Shown here: positions 34,187 through 43,629 of the stretch, in pieces
Numbering within the stretch: position 1 is the stretch's first letter
Layout of the letters: each line of letters starts with the position of its first letter
Origin: GCA-002282575 sp964519885
Lineage (GTDB): Bacteria > Pseudomonadota > Gammaproteobacteria > Thiomicrospirales > Thiomicrospiraceae
DNA: 64,000 nucleotides
NCBI GenBank assembly: GCA_964519885.1
Contig: CAZFLX010000005.1
Coordinates: 1 to 64,000 of the forward strand
Reading direction: 5' to 3'
Made by a program: the position numbers and the translations under genes
The notes under the pieces: model-generated
What the model saw: only the letters and a program-made list of their open reading frames with translations
Databases searched by the model: none
Told to the model about the DNA's origin: nothing

Positions 34187-35041
34187 GTGAAACCCTTATC
34201 ACCGCCCGATAGTATTTTGGTCACCGGTTGCTCTAGTGGCATCGGTTATCGCACCGCTTTGCATTTGCAAACACTGGGCTTTCACGTTATCGCTACAGTA
34301 AGACGTCCTGAAGATCTAGAAAGATTAGCGGGCGAGTTTAATGTCGTCTTGTGTGATTTAACCGATTCCGCCAGTATTGCCAATGCTGTGACTGAAACCT
34401 TGTGCTTAACCAACAACCGATTGGCAGGTGTATTTCATAATGCCGCTTTTGGTTTACCCGGTGCTTTGGAGGACATTAGTCGTGACGCCTTGCGCTATCA
34501 ATTCGAAACCAATGTGTTTGGCACTCATGAGTTAAATCGTTTACTCATGGCGCATTTCCGCCAACAAGGCTATGGGCGCATGGTGTTCAATAGCTCGGTA
34601 CTAGGTTTTGCCGCCATGGCTTATCGAGGTGCTTACAACATGAGTAAGTATGCCATTGAAGGCATGGCTGACACGCTTAGAATTGAATTACATGATAGCA
34701 ATATCGATGTGATACTTGTTGAACCTGGACCAATTGAAAGCCGATTCAGAGCCAATGCTTATGCGGCGTTTCAACGCTGGGTCGATGCCTCACACAGCTA
34801 TCACCGCAAACAGTATGAAGGCATGATTACGCGTTTGCAAAAAGAAGGTGCCGCTGCTCCCTTTACCCTGCCCGCCGACGCAGTCGCACAAGTCGTGGAA
34901 CAAGCCTTTACCGCTCGCAAACCCAAAACACGTTACCGTGTCACTTTCCCCACTCAGCTTTTTTGGTGGCTGAAACGCATTTTGCCCACCCGTTGGTTAG
35001 ATGCCAGCTTACGCAAAGCAGGCGGTGGCGGCAAGCGCTAA
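34187..35041 (+). CDS. Short-chain dehydrogenase/reductase
   Basis: A 284-aa classical SDR with the NAD(P)-binding TGCSSGIG motif near residue 13, HNAAFG, the Ser in FNSSVLG and the catalytic pair Y-x3-K in GAYNMSKYAIEG. The substrate is not evident. Weak resemblance to retinol/17-beta-type SDRs with a C-terminal extension ending in a hydrophobic, basic stretch (FWWLKRILPTRWL) suggests membrane association. The start is GTG at 34187 with AGG upstream; no ATG fits before the Rossmann motif. It converges with lnt, 25 bases apart. Confidence 0.88.
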   Translation: MKPLSPPDSILVTGCSSGIGYRTALHLQTLGFHVIATVRRPEDLERLAGEFNVVLCDLTDSASIANAVTETLCLTNNRLAGVFHNAAFGLPGALEDISRDALRYQFETNVFGTHELNRLLMAHFRQQGYGRMVFNSSVLGFAAMAYRGAYNMSKYAIEGMADTLRIELHDSNIDVILVEPGPIESRFRANAYAAFQRWVDASHSYHRKQYEGMITRLQKEGAAAPFTLPADAVAQVVEQAFTARKPKTRYRVTFPTQLFWWLKRILPTRWLDASLRKAGGGGKR

Positions 35042-35066
35042 AAAGCTGTTAAAAGATACAGGTTCT

Positions 35067-36620
35067 TCAGCTTCTAAGGCGCTTCCAACGCATAAACACC
35101 AAGGCAATACTGAAAGATAACAACATCAGCAGCGGCATATCACGGTAACGCACATAGGGTGTCTCACCCGCATAAGCCTGCACGCGCATTAAATGGCCTG
35201 CTAAAGCATCTTTGGGTGTGGCAACCACATCCCCTTCACCACTCACACGAGCAATACCCGAATATCCCTGATTGGTGACACGTACAATCTCGCGTCCTAA
35301 TTCTCTCGCACGCAAACGGGTCATTTGCCAATGCTGACCGGCCATGGCACTGGGATGAAACCAACCATCATCACTCACCACCAACCACCAATCGGTGCTT
35401 GGCGTCACCACAGCCATCTCCAGTCCAAAATCCGCTTCATAGCATACAGCAAGGCCAACCTGATGTTCAACTAATGGCTGAACCTTGGGCAACTCACCTG
35501 CTGAAAACTGCGACATCGGCATATTAATCAGTTTTGCGAGCGCGGATAACACCGCAAATCCAGGATAGTATTCACTAAAAGGCACTAGGTGTTGCTTGTC
35601 ATAACGTAAACTACCGTCCAATGCCGCAATACTATTAAAGTACTGACGTCCTGCAATAGTGTCTTCACGCAGCGCAACCCCTGTCACTATTTGCGTATTG
35701 GCTTGCATAGCCGCCTGATTAAAGGATTCTAATGCTGGCATGACGCTGTCTAAAAAGGTCGGAATCGACGTTTCTGGCCAAACAACTACCTTCGCAGAAG
35801 CTAATAATGGCTCACTGGCCTTTTCGTAAGCACGCAAAATCGGCATGAGCGCATCAGGATTCCATTTGATGGTTTCTGAAACCTGACCATGCACCAAGCC
35901 AATCGGCGTCGCTTCTCCCTTGGTTTCAACCCAAGTTATGCCCGATAAATAGCCCGAAAAACTCCAAAACAATCCAAAAGCCAAGGCGACCGGAAACCAA
36001 TTAACCGAACGTAACAACAGCCACAACAAACCTGCTGACAAACTGACTGCAAAACTTACCGCCAGCGTGCCACCCAAAGGCGCCCACCCAGCCAGCCAAG
36101 TATCGGTATGCGAATAACCAAGCAATAACCAAGGAAAACCATCCCAAGTCATGACCCTGAGCCATTCAGCGCCGACCCAAAAACTGGGCAGTAACAACAA
36201 AGCCCATAAGGCTTTAGGGAAAGCACGATAAGACCAAACCGCCAATCCCCCAACCAGTGCCACAAAGGACGCCAGTAAGAAGACAAAAAACAGCACCACC
36301 AACCAAGTCGCGCCAAAGGGAACACCCCCATAAATGGCGAGACTAATACCCAGCCAACTGACACCATAACCGAAAAAGCCCAAGCCAAAAGCCAGACCCT
36401 CCCATGCTCCTTGACGCCAATTACTTGCCGTTGACCAGAGTGACCAAAGTGCGACCATAGCCAGCAAAGTGGCTAAGGGAAAGTCATAAGGTGAAAACCC
36501 TAAAATAGCCACCGAGCCTAGTATCAAGGCAAACAAACGTCTCAACCAAAGCTGAGAACAGCCTAGTTTCTCAGCCCATTGGGCAATCAGCTTATTCTCC
36601 ATGACCAAGGGTTTCTTCAT
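35067..36620 (-). CDS. lnt: Apolipoprotein N-acyltransferase Lnt
   Basis: A 517-aa inner-membrane enzyme adding the third acyl chain to the N-terminal Cys of lipoproteins. The N-terminal half holds several membrane helices (from FALILGSVAIL) and the C-terminal nitrilase-like periplasmic domain carries the Glu-Lys-Cys triad in VVWPETSIPT, RYDKQHLVPF and LAVCYEADFG, followed by a final helix. Start choice is uncertain: 36620 or ATG 36602, neither with a strong Shine-Dalgarno; both overlap the corC end. Last gene of miaB-ybeZ-ybeY-corC-lnt. Confidence 0.95.
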   Translation of the reverse strand: MKKPLVMENKLIAQWAEKLGCSQLWLRRLFALILGSVAILGFSPYDFPLATLLAMVALWSLWSTASNWRQGAWEGLAFGLGFFGYGVSWLGISLAIYGGVPFGATWLVVLFFVFLLASFVALVGGLAVWSYRAFPKALWALLLLPSFWVGAEWLRVMTWDGFPWLLLGYSHTDTWLAGWAPLGGTLAVSFAVSLSAGLLWLLLRSVNWFPVALAFGLFWSFSGYLSGITWVETKGEATPIGLVHGQVSETIKWNPDALMPILRAYEKASEPLLASAKVVVWPETSIPTFLDSVMPALESFNQAAMQANTQIVTGVALREDTIAGRQYFNSIAALDGSLRYDKQHLVPFSEYYPGFAVLSALAKLINMPMSQFSAGELPKVQPLVEHQVGLAVCYEADFGLEMAVVTPSTDWWLVVSDDGWFHPSAMAGQHWQMTRLRARELGREIVRVTNQGYSGIARVSGEGDVVATPKDALAGHLMRVQAYAGETPYVRYRDMPLLMLLSFSIALVFMRWKRLRS

Positions 36621-37446
36621 CCAGAGGACTGACCTTGAACAGGTGAACGCGACGACGGTCAGCGCGAATCACTTTAAACAGCAATCCACCTAAAGCCATA
36701 CTCTCGCCCGTTTGTGGTACACGACCAAAGCGCGAAACTAATAAGCCACCAATGGTATCCGCCACTTCGGTATCCAGCTCAACCTCAAAGAATCGATTCA
36801 CTTCTTCGACGCTGGACACCGCTTTCACGGTAAAAGTATTGGCATTCATTTGTAGAATATGGACATCGGCCTCATCATACTCATCATCAATTTCACCGAC
36901 AATAGCTTCAATAATATCTTCGATGGTAACTAATCCCGTGATGCTGCCATACTCATCCACCACCAATGCCATGTGTAAGCGACGACTTTGAAACTCGCGC
37001 AACAATTCTGTGGCGCGTTTACCTTCGGGCACATAAAAAACAGGTCGGTATAATAAAGAAAGGTTTTCTAACTTACATACTTGGTCGCGCATATAGGCAA
37101 TAAGTAGGTCTTTAGTCATTAGTAGGCCAACGAGCGACTCCTTATCATCACCCGTTACGGGATAGCGCGAATGCTGAGTTTCAAGAATCACTTTTAAAGT
37201 GTCTGCAATGGAATCTCCAGCACTGAGCATCACCATTTGCGCACGTGGCACCATCACATCACGTACCCGCATTGCCGATAAAGACAAGACACCTTGTAAC
37301 ATGCGCCACGCATCGACATCGATAATTTGCCGATTAAAGGCGTCTTTAATCTCATCTAATAAATCGTCGCGATCTTTGGGTTCTTGATCAAACCAGTGTT
37401 TCAAACTGTCTAACCAAGAACCCTTTCGAGTGCCATCACCGCTCAT
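36592..37446 (-). CDS. corC: CorC/HlyC-family CBS-domain protein
   Basis: A 284-aa cytosolic protein with tandem CBS domains (from VRDVMVPRAQMV near residue 55 to TGLVTIEDIIEAIVGEI) and a C-terminal CorC_HlyC domain (NTFTVKAVSSVEEVNRFF ... LLFKVIRADRRRVHLF). CorC is linked to magnesium/cobalt efflux in enterics, but the membrane DUF21 part of related transporters is absent. CBS domains probably bind adenine nucleotides. Conserved position between ybeY and lnt. Confidence 0.92.
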   Translation of the reverse strand: MSGDGTRKGSWLDSLKHWFDQEPKDRDDLLDEIKDAFNRQIIDVDAWRMLQGVLSLSAMRVRDVMVPRAQMVMLSAGDSIADTLKVILETQHSRYPVTGDDKESLVGLLMTKDLLIAYMRDQVCKLENLSLLYRPVFYVPEGKRATELLREFQSRRLHMALVVDEYGSITGLVTIEDIIEAIVGEIDDEYDEADVHILQMNANTFTVKAVSSVEEVNRFFEVELDTEVADTIGGLLVSRFGRVPQTGESMALGGLLFKVIRADRRRVHLFKVSPLDEETLGHGE

Positions 37447-37458
37447 ATTTTTGCTTTC

Positions 37459-37980
37459 CTATTCCGTAATCGTGTAAGGATCGTGAATACCCAACTGCGC
37501 TAATAACGCCGTTTCTAAGGCTTCCATTTGCTCGGCTTCATGTTCATCTTCATGATCGTAGCCTTGTAAATGCAATAATCCATGCACCAACAGATGAGCC
37601 ATGTGTTCCGCCAAGACTTTACCCTGTTGCTGCGCTTCTTGCAAAACCACAGGGACACACACCACCAAATCACCGAGTAACTGTTGCGCATCTTCCCAGC
37701 CGTCAGGCAATTCAAACGGGAAAGATAAAATGTTGGTGGGCTTATCTTTGCCACGCCACTCATGATTCAAAGACTGGCTGGTTTCGCTATCAACCAAAGA
37801 TACATTGACCGAAGCTTTTCCTTCACCTAACCAAGCCAAACGAATCGCTTTATGCACTAAAGGCGTCAGCAAACTTTTGACTGGTGCCGTTTGCCAATCT
37901 ATTTGAACTGACAAGCGCTGTGCTTGCCTCAGGCGACGTTGCTTAAGGCGTTGTGCTTGTTGTTGTTTCAAAGCGCTCAT
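37459..37980 (-). CDS. ybeY: Endoribonuclease YbeY (rRNA maturation factor)
   Basis: A 173-aa metal-dependent RNase needed for 16S rRNA 3' maturation and 70S quality control. The zinc-binding motif HGLLHLQGYDHEDEHE near the C-terminus has the three His ligands in the H3xH5xH spacing. The upstream block TNILSFPFE is also typical. The ATG at 37980 is preferred over the TTG three codons earlier; the coding region still overlaps ybeZ by about 38 bases. The N-terminal 25 residues are Gln/Arg-rich, an extension compared with many homologues. Confidence 0.95.
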   Translation of the reverse strand: MSALKQQQAQRLKQRRLRQAQRLSVQIDWQTAPVKSLLTPLVHKAIRLAWLGEGKASVNVSLVDSETSQSLNHEWRGKDKPTNILSFPFELPDGWEDAQQLLGDLVVCVPVVLQEAQQQGKVLAEHMAHLLVHGLLHLQGYDHEDEHEAEQMEALETALLAQLGIHDPYTITE

Positions 37981-38953
37981 AAGCTTCAATAACCCTTTGT
38001 ACTAATGGATGACGAACCACGTCCTTAGAAGTAAAGAAAGTAAAACCAATACCTTCCACTCCTTGCAAAATTTCGCTAGCTTGTCTCAAACCCGACCCGA
38101 CTTTATTAGGTAAATCAATTTGCGTCATATCGCCCGTGACAATTACTTTAGAACCAAAACCCACACGAGTTAAAAACATCTTCATTTGTTCGCTAGTGGT
38201 ATTTTGTGCTTCATCGAGAATGATGCAACTTTCATTGAGTGTTCGACCGCGCATAAAGGCCAAGGGTGCTACTTCAATGACATGACGTTCCATTAAGCGC
38301 TCGACTTTTTCAAAGCCTAATAACTCATAGAGTGCATCGTACAAAGGGCGTAAATAAGGATCCACTTTTTGCGCTAAATCACCTGGTAAGAAGCCCAGCT
38401 TTTCACCCGCTTCCACCGCTGGACGCGTCAGAATCAAACGACGCACTTGTTCATTTTCCAGTAATTCCACTGCGCGTGCCACCGCCATGTAGGTTTTGCC
38501 AGTACCCGCAGGACCAATACCAAAATTGACATCAAATTGATGCATATTACGGATATAAGTATGTTGATTCGCTGTTCTAGCTCTGACCAATTTACGGTGA
38601 GGACGTAACACCGCATAACCGCTTTCTGAGACGGCTTGGGGAGCAGTCTCACTCAGCGTTTCGATGGTGGGTAAAGGCGGTAAACTCGCCATAGCGGTCA
38701 GTTGCAAATGCACATGTTCCGTATTCATTAGTCCCTTAAAAGATTGCTGATACAGATTAATGAGTAACTGTTGAGTGGGTACTAATAAGCTCGCCTCGCC
38801 ACTCACTTGAAAGTCGAAACCTAAGTGATTAATTGCCACCCCTAAGCGGGTTTCAATTTGCGCTAAATGCTCTTCATGCCAGCCACATAAATTTTGCAAA
38901 GCTTCATTATCTTGCGGATGCAAGCTAAAGCGGATGGTGGATGATTCACTCAT
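37943..38953 (-). CDS. ybeZ: PhoH-family ATPase YbeZ
   Basis: A 336-aa PhoH-like ATPase that partners YbeY in RNA metabolism. Walker A GPAGTGKTYMAVA lies near residue 147, and Walker B is CIILDEAQNTTSEQ. The N-terminal region (about 1-110) is KH-like and lacks the PIN domain of the PhoH2 protein at 25.5 kb. It overlaps miaB by 4 bases and ybeY by about 38 bases, tight translational coupling as in other Gammaproteobacteria. Confidence 0.95.
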   Translation of the reverse strand: MSESSTIRFSLHPQDNEALQNLCGWHEEHLAQIETRLGVAINHLGFDFQVSGEASLLVPTQQLLINLYQQSFKGLMNTEHVHLQLTAMASLPPLPTIETLSETAPQAVSESGYAVLRPHRKLVRARTANQHTYIRNMHQFDVNFGIGPAGTGKTYMAVARAVELLENEQVRRLILTRPAVEAGEKLGFLPGDLAQKVDPYLRPLYDALYELLGFEKVERLMERHVIEVAPLAFMRGRTLNESCIILDEAQNTTSEQMKMFLTRVGFGSKVIVTGDMTQIDLPNKVGSGLRQASEILQGVEGIGFTFFTSKDVVRHPLVQRVIEAYERFETTTSTTP

Positions 38954-40362
38954 AATGCGTAAATTTGAAAGAATTTTTGACGTGGACGACCGGCATAAAG
39001 ATCAGCTTCTGGCGTCGCGACCAATTCGCCACGCAAAGAATTAGGCAAGGCTTCGGTAATGCGCACATCGACAAACTGACCCAACAAATCCGAGCTGGCC
39101 TCAAAATTAACCACACGATTATTCTCGGTACGACCCGCCATATCTTTCGGATTCTTGCGGGCGGGACGCTCAATCAACACGCGCTGTACCGTGCCCAACA
39201 TCGACTCTGATACATCCATGGTTAAGCGATTTAATCGATCTTGCAAGCGTTGCAGACGCGCTTTTTTCGTATCCATCGGCACATCATCGGGCAAGAAAGC
39301 CGCGGGCGTACCAGGGCGTGGACTGTAAATAAAGCTGAATGAACGATCATAAGTCAGGTCAGCAATCAAGTTCATGGTATCTTCAAAATCCTTGTCTGTC
39401 TCACCAGGAAAACCGACAATAAAGTCACCCGACAAAGACAAATCAGGACGAATCGCGCGGACTTTACGAATAATCGATTTGTACTCAATCGCCATGTGAC
39501 CCCGTTTCATCAGCGCCAAAATACGATCTGATCCTGATTGAATGGGTAAATGTAAATGACTGACCAATTGCGGAATTTGTGCGTAAGCATCAATTAGCGA
39601 TTGAGTCATCTCCATTGGATGCGAAGTGGTGTATCTTAAACGTCCAATGCCTTCGATGCGTGAAATCGCATGAAGCAATAAGGCTAGGTCAGCAGTACTG
39701 CCATCGGCCATTTCACCGCGATAAGCGTTGACATTCTGACCTAATAGGTTAATTTCACGCACGCCCTGCTCCGCCAAACGCGTCACTTCAGCCATCACAT
39801 CATCAAATGGACGACTGAATTCTTCACCGCGTGTGTAAGGCACAACACAGAAGGTACAGTATTTTGAGCAACCTTCCATCACCGACACAAAGGCACTCAC
39901 GCCATTGGCTTCGGGGGTTGGCAAGTTATCAAACTTCTCGATTTCAGGAAAACTGATGTCAATGACAGTAGGCTTTTTACCTTCACCTGAAAGTTGCATC
40001 GCTTCATCGAGCATCGCCGGTAAGCGGTGCAAGGTTTGCGGACCAAAAATCATATCGACATAAGGTGCACGGGCACGAATCGCCTCACCTTCTTGCGAAG
40101 CCACGCAACCACCGACACCAATCACACGCCCTGGTTTACGTGCTTTCCAACCACGCCAAACACCCAAGGCATCGAATACTTTTTCTTGCGCTTTTTCACG
40201 CACCGAACAGGTATTTAGAATAACCAAATCGGCCTGATCTGGGTCTTCGACTAGCTTGTAATTATGCGTTTTTTCAAGCAGTTTCAGCATTTTGTCAGAA
40301 TCATACTCATTCATCTGACAACCGTAGGTTTTAATAAAAACACCGCGTTCTGCAGGCATCAT
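38950..40362 (-). CDS. miaB: tRNA-2-methylthio-N6-dimethylallyladenosine synthase MiaB
   Basis: A 470-aa radical-SAM methylthiotransferase adding methylthio to i6A37 of tRNAs. Three cysteines for the auxiliary cluster lie in TYGCQMNEYDSD, NTCSVRE and GGCVASQ. The radical-SAM triad is in EGCSKYCTFC, and a TRAM domain occupies the C-terminus. The ATG at 40362 is preferred over the TTG at 40371, with AAGGA 9 bases ahead. First gene of miaB-ybeZ-ybeY-corC-lnt. Confidence 0.96.
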   Translation of the reverse strand: MMPAERGVFIKTYGCQMNEYDSDKMLKLLEKTHNYKLVEDPDQADLVILNTCSVREKAQEKVFDALGVWRGWKARKPGRVIGVGGCVASQEGEAIRARAPYVDMIFGPQTLHRLPAMLDEAMQLSGEGKKPTVIDISFPEIEKFDNLPTPEANGVSAFVSVMEGCSKYCTFCVVPYTRGEEFSRPFDDVMAEVTRLAEQGVREINLLGQNVNAYRGEMADGSTADLALLLHAISRIEGIGRLRYTTSHPMEMTQSLIDAYAQIPQLVSHLHLPIQSGSDRILALMKRGHMAIEYKSIIRKVRAIRPDLSLSGDFIVGFPGETDKDFEDTMNLIADLTYDRSFSFIYSPRPGTPAAFLPDDVPMDTKKARLQRLQDRLNRLTMDVSESMLGTVQRVLIERPARKNPKDMAGRTENNRVVNFEASSDLLGQFVDVRITEALPNSLRGELVATPEADLYAGRPRQKFFQIYAL

Positions 40363-40430
40363 CTGTTTCAATCCTTTAAAATTTTGGCTTATTTTACCAG
40401 AGATAGTGACTTAACATCATTAAGTTAGCA

Positions 40431-41822
40431 TTAAGACATGGCTAGCAAAGCACTCAAAGCCGCTTCAACACTGGCAACACCCTCGACTTCTAAACCAGCA
40501 ATGGGTGTTTTAGGCACATTACCTTGCGGCACAATCGCTTTGGTAAAACCGTGCTTGACTGCTTCTTGTAGCCGCTCTTGACCATTTTGCACGGGGCGAA
40601 TTTCACCCGACAGCCCCACTTCACCAAAAGCTAACAAGTCGGGTGAAACCGCTTTGTTACGCAAACTCGATACAATGGCTAACAGCAGGGGCAAATCGGC
40701 ACTGGTTTCACTGACTTTAACACCGCCAACGACATTAACATAGACATCTTGATCGCCCGCTTGCACACCACCGTGGCGATTCAGCACTGCCAGCAACAAG
40801 GTCAACCGATTGCCATCTAGCCCCACAGCGACCCTACGAGGCGCACCAAAGGCGTTGTGATCGACCAATGCCTGTAACTCAACCAATAAAGGGCGAGTTC
40901 CTTCCCATAAGCCCAACACCACAGCACCTGGGGTGGCGCCCTGTTTATCTCGATTTAAGAAAATGGCTGACGGATTTTTCACCTCTTTCATGCCCTTATC
41001 GGTCATGGCAAAGAAACCAATTTCATTCACTGCGCCAAAACGATTTTTGAGCGCACGCATCAGCCGAAAACGGCTATCTTGTCCTTCAATGAAAATAACT
41101 GCATCAACAATATGCTCCAGCACGCGAGGCCCCGCTACCTCACCACTTTTCGTGACATGACCGACAAGAAAAACGGCCGTACCCGTTTGTTTGGCATAAC
41201 GCGTTAGTACTGCAGCGGTTTCACGCACTTGTACCACACTGCCAGCTGCTGAACTGATACTGTCCATTTGCATGGTTTGAATGGAATCAATCACCATCAC
41301 TTGCGGTTGAGTTTGCGTCGCCACCGCTAAAATACTGTCCATGTCAGTTTCTGCCAACAAAGACAAATTATCCGCTGGTAACTGCATACGATGCGCACGC
41401 AAGGCGATTTGTTGTAAGGATTCTTCACCCGACACATAGAGCGTTGAAAGTTGCTGCTGGGCTAAAAAAGTTTGCACTTGCAATAAGATAGATGACTTGC
41501 CAATACCTGGATCACCACCAATCAACACCACAGAACCCGGCACTAAACCGCCACCCAAGACACGATCAAACTCATGCAAACCTGTGTGCCAACGTGGCGC
41601 TTCAGCCAAGGAAACTTCGGATAATTTTATAACCGAAGAGCGCGCTCCAGCATAACCCGCAACACCCTTAGCTGTGGCATGAGTTGCCGACGTTAACTTA
41701 GGCGCAGTCCACTCTTTGATACTGTTCCATGTACCACAAGCAGAACATTGCCCAGCCCAACGGCTATGCTCTGTTCCGCATTCGGTACAATAAAAAGTGG
41801 CTTTATCGGACTTTTTTGCCAT
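40431..41822 (-). CDS. radA: DNA repair protein RadA (Sms)
   Basis: A 463-aa RecA-like helicase that assists branch migration in recombination. The N-terminal C4 zinc finger (CTECG ... CSACG, residues 12-34), Walker A GGDPGIGKSS, the RadA-specific KNRFG motif in LKNRFGAVNEIG and a C-terminal Lon-like domain (GLSGEIRPV) are all intact. It lies 9 bases after sspB on the same strand and 68 bases before miaB. Confidence 0.96.
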   Translation of the reverse strand: MAKKSDKATFYCTECGTEHSRWAGQCSACGTWNSIKEWTAPKLTSATHATAKGVAGYAGARSSVIKLSEVSLAEAPRWHTGLHEFDRVLGGGLVPGSVVLIGGDPGIGKSSILLQVQTFLAQQQLSTLYVSGEESLQQIALRAHRMQLPADNLSLLAETDMDSILAVATQTQPQVMVIDSIQTMQMDSISSAAGSVVQVRETAAVLTRYAKQTGTAVFLVGHVTKSGEVAGPRVLEHIVDAVIFIEGQDSRFRLMRALKNRFGAVNEIGFFAMTDKGMKEVKNPSAIFLNRDKQGATPGAVVLGLWEGTRPLLVELQALVDHNAFGAPRRVAVGLDGNRLTLLLAVLNRHGGVQAGDQDVYVNVVGGVKVSETSADLPLLLAIVSSLRNKAVSPDLLAFGEVGLSGEIRPVQNGQERLQEAVKHGFTKAIVPQGNVPKTPIAGLEVEGVASVEAALSALLAMS

Positions 41823-41831
41823 TAAACTAGC

Positions 41832-42254
41832 TTATTTAACCACTTTCAGGTGGCTACGATCACGTTTAGGCTTTTCTGTTGTATTGGCAGACACTTTAGG
41901 TTGCATTTGGGCATCACTCGCTTCTTGCAATGCCTGCTCTAAATCAGATGGAGGGAAGCCCATACCCTGAGCATTCTCTTTGGCAAAAATAGCCAAGACC
42001 GCAGGCATAGGCACATGAACCAGCATCGCCTTACCGCGAAAACGCGCTTCAAAATCGATACTCTGATCACCCAACTGCAAACGATTCGTTGCTTGACCAG
42101 AAACATTCAACACCAACACGCCTTCATCATCAAAACCTTCGGGCGCTACCACCCCTGGATAATTGATTTGAATTTGTAAATAAGGCGTACAACCACTATC
42201 GACAATCCAATCATAAAAAGCCCTAACCAAGTAAGGCTTCTGATCACGCATCAT
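41832..42254 (-). CDS. sspB: ClpXP protease specificity-enhancing factor SspB
   Basis: A 140-aa adaptor that binds ssrA tags and tethers substrates to ClpXP. The N-terminal dimeric fold starts with RDQKPYLVRAFYDWI and includes VLVLNVSGQATNRL. A flexible linker leads to the C-terminal ClpX-binding peptide RSHLKVVK. The start overlaps the end of sspA by nearly nothing (1 base gap), with GGGAG inside sspA as Shine-Dalgarno. Together with clpS/clpA elsewhere in the window, both adaptors of the Clp system are represented. Confidence 0.95.
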   Translation of the reverse strand: MMRDQKPYLVRAFYDWIVDSGCTPYLQIQINYPGVVAPEGFDDEGVLVLNVSGQATNRLQLGDQSIDFEARFRGKAMLVHVPMPAVLAIFAKENAQGMGFPPSDLEQALQEASDAQMQPKVSANTTEKPKRDRSHLKVVK

Positions 42255-42255
42255 G

Positions 42256-42861
42256 TCAGATGTCTCCCATTTCCAACTCTAAGTCAGTTAAACTGTCGCG
42301 GAAGGCATCGCGCATGAACATGCGTTTAGCATACTCATGGAAGGTTTTGTGTGTTTTAGGAATGTCGATACCCAAAGCATTTAAACGCCAGAAGATGACC
42401 GATAAAGTCACATCAACCACCGTATATTCATCGCTCATGAAATAAGGCTTGTGTTGGAAGGCGGGCGTTAATTTAATAAATTCTTCTTTTAACAGTTTGC
42501 GGGCTTTTTCAATCGCTTTTTTATCTTCACCTGCAGTAATAATATGAATGCTGGGTTCCCATTCACGACGAATGTAATTTAAAGTTTGACGAGCCGTGGC
42601 ACGAATTTGAGGATCAACCGGCATCATCGGTGGGAAAGGATAACGCTCATCCAAAAACTCAATCATCACTAAGGGATCATAGAGCTTCAAATCACGTTCA
42701 ACTAATGCTGGCAAGGTGCCATAAGGACTAGCCAAGAGCACATCTTCGGGCATCGCTTGAGGGTCAACCTCTTTAATATCCATCATAATGTCTTTTTCTT
42801 TGACCACCACGCGTACACGGTGAGAATTAAAATCTGACGGATCGGAAAAAAGGGTCATCAT
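42256..42861 (-). CDS. sspA: Stringent starvation protein A (SspA)
   Basis: A 201-aa RNA-polymerase-associated protein with a glutathione-S-transferase fold. The N-terminal thioredoxin-like domain (MMTLFSDPSDFNSHRVRVVV) lacks a catalytic Cys, as usual for SspA. The helical C-domain follows from PFPPMMPVDP. SspA modulates transcription under starvation and acid stress. The petABC-sspA-sspB order is a common gammaproteobacterial arrangement; a terminator between petC and sspA separates the transcripts. GGGAG lies 9 bases ahead of the ATG. Confidence 0.94.
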   Translation of the reverse strand: MMTLFSDPSDFNSHRVRVVVKEKDIMMDIKEVDPQAMPEDVLLASPYGTLPALVERDLKLYDPLVMIEFLDERYPFPPMMPVDPQIRATARQTLNYIRREWEPSIHIITAGEDKKAIEKARKLLKEEFIKLTPAFQHKPYFMSDEYTVVDVTLSVIFWRLNALGIDIPKTHKTFHEYAKRMFMRDAFRDSLTDLELEMGDI

Positions 42862-42875
42862 ACTAAGCTACTCCC

Positions 42876-42912
42876 AAATAAAAAAGAAACAGGGGTGATG
42901 ATATCACCCCTT
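42876..42912 (-). terminator. Rho-independent terminator of petABC
   Basis: AGGGGTGAT (42891-42899) pairs with ATCACCCCT (42903-42911). On the minus strand the stem is followed by GTTTCTTTTTTATTTG. It lies about 47 bases past the petC stop and 30 bases before sspA. Confidence 0.8.
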
Positions 42913-42957
42913 GACAAACATTAAAAAGATTGTTCTAGCTAATAGCAGCAAAAGACT

Positions 42958-43629
42958 TTATTTGACGTCTCGCCAGAACTCTTTTTTCAACAAATAAGTT
43001 AAGACGATCAACAGAGCCAAGAAACCCAACACCCACCAACCCATCATCAATCGTTGAGGTTTAGCAGGTTCGGCTGCATAGTCCATAAAATTGACCAAGT
43101 CTCCAACCGCCGCATCAAATTCAGCTGGCGGCAAACTATTTTGCAGTCCTTCTAAAATATGCGGCATTGCCACACCCGGAAATAGCTTGTTGTTGACGCT
43201 ACCATCTTCGGCACGCTCGTAACTTCTTAAGAAAGTATAAATCCAGTCAGTGCCACGCAATCTAGCTTCGAGAGATAAGTCCGGTGGAACATTACCAAAA
43301 GCAAGCTTGGCGGTTGCAGGATTTAGCGTAGTTTCAATCATATCTGTCGGCTTACCTTGACCGTTACGAATATGTTGAAAATGCGCCACGCCCTCTTCAG
43401 GTGTCCAACCCAAATCCCGCGCAGCACGATTAACGCGCAAATACTTCATCGAGTGACAACCCATACAATATTGTGCGTAAAGATCGGCACCACGTTGTAA
43501 TGATGCTTGATCAAGCACACTAATCTTCGCCTTGTCTAGCGGAATAGGATAACTACCCCCACCCGCTTGAACTGCTGAAACGGTTAATAGCATCGCACTG
43601 GCTAAAAAGACTTTTAACATCGCTTTCAT
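42958..43629 (-). CDS. petC: Ubiquinol-cytochrome c reductase, cytochrome c1 subunit
   Basis: A 223-aa membrane-anchored c-type cytochrome of the bc1 complex. A signal peptide (about 1-22, cleaved after VQA) leads to the haem motif CMGCH at residues 55-59. The axial Met is probably in PGVAMPHILEG. A C-terminal anchor helix (WWVLGFLALLIVLTYLL) is present. The ATG at 43629 overlaps the petB stop (ATGA) and has GAGAGGG 7 bases ahead, so the longer open frame reaching into petB is rejected. Passes electrons from the Rieske protein to a soluble cytochrome c. Confidence 0.96.
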   Translation of the reverse strand: MKAMLKVFLASAMLLTVSAVQAGGGSYPIPLDKAKISVLDQASLQRGADLYAQYCMGCHSMKYLRVNRAARDLGWTPEEGVAHFQHIRNGQGKPTDMIETTLNPATAKLAFGNVPPDLSLEARLRGTDWIYTFLRSYERAEDGSVNNKLFPGVAMPHILEGLQNSLPPAEFDAAVGDLVNFMDYAAEPAKPQRLMMGWWVLGFLALLIVLTYLLKKEFWRDVK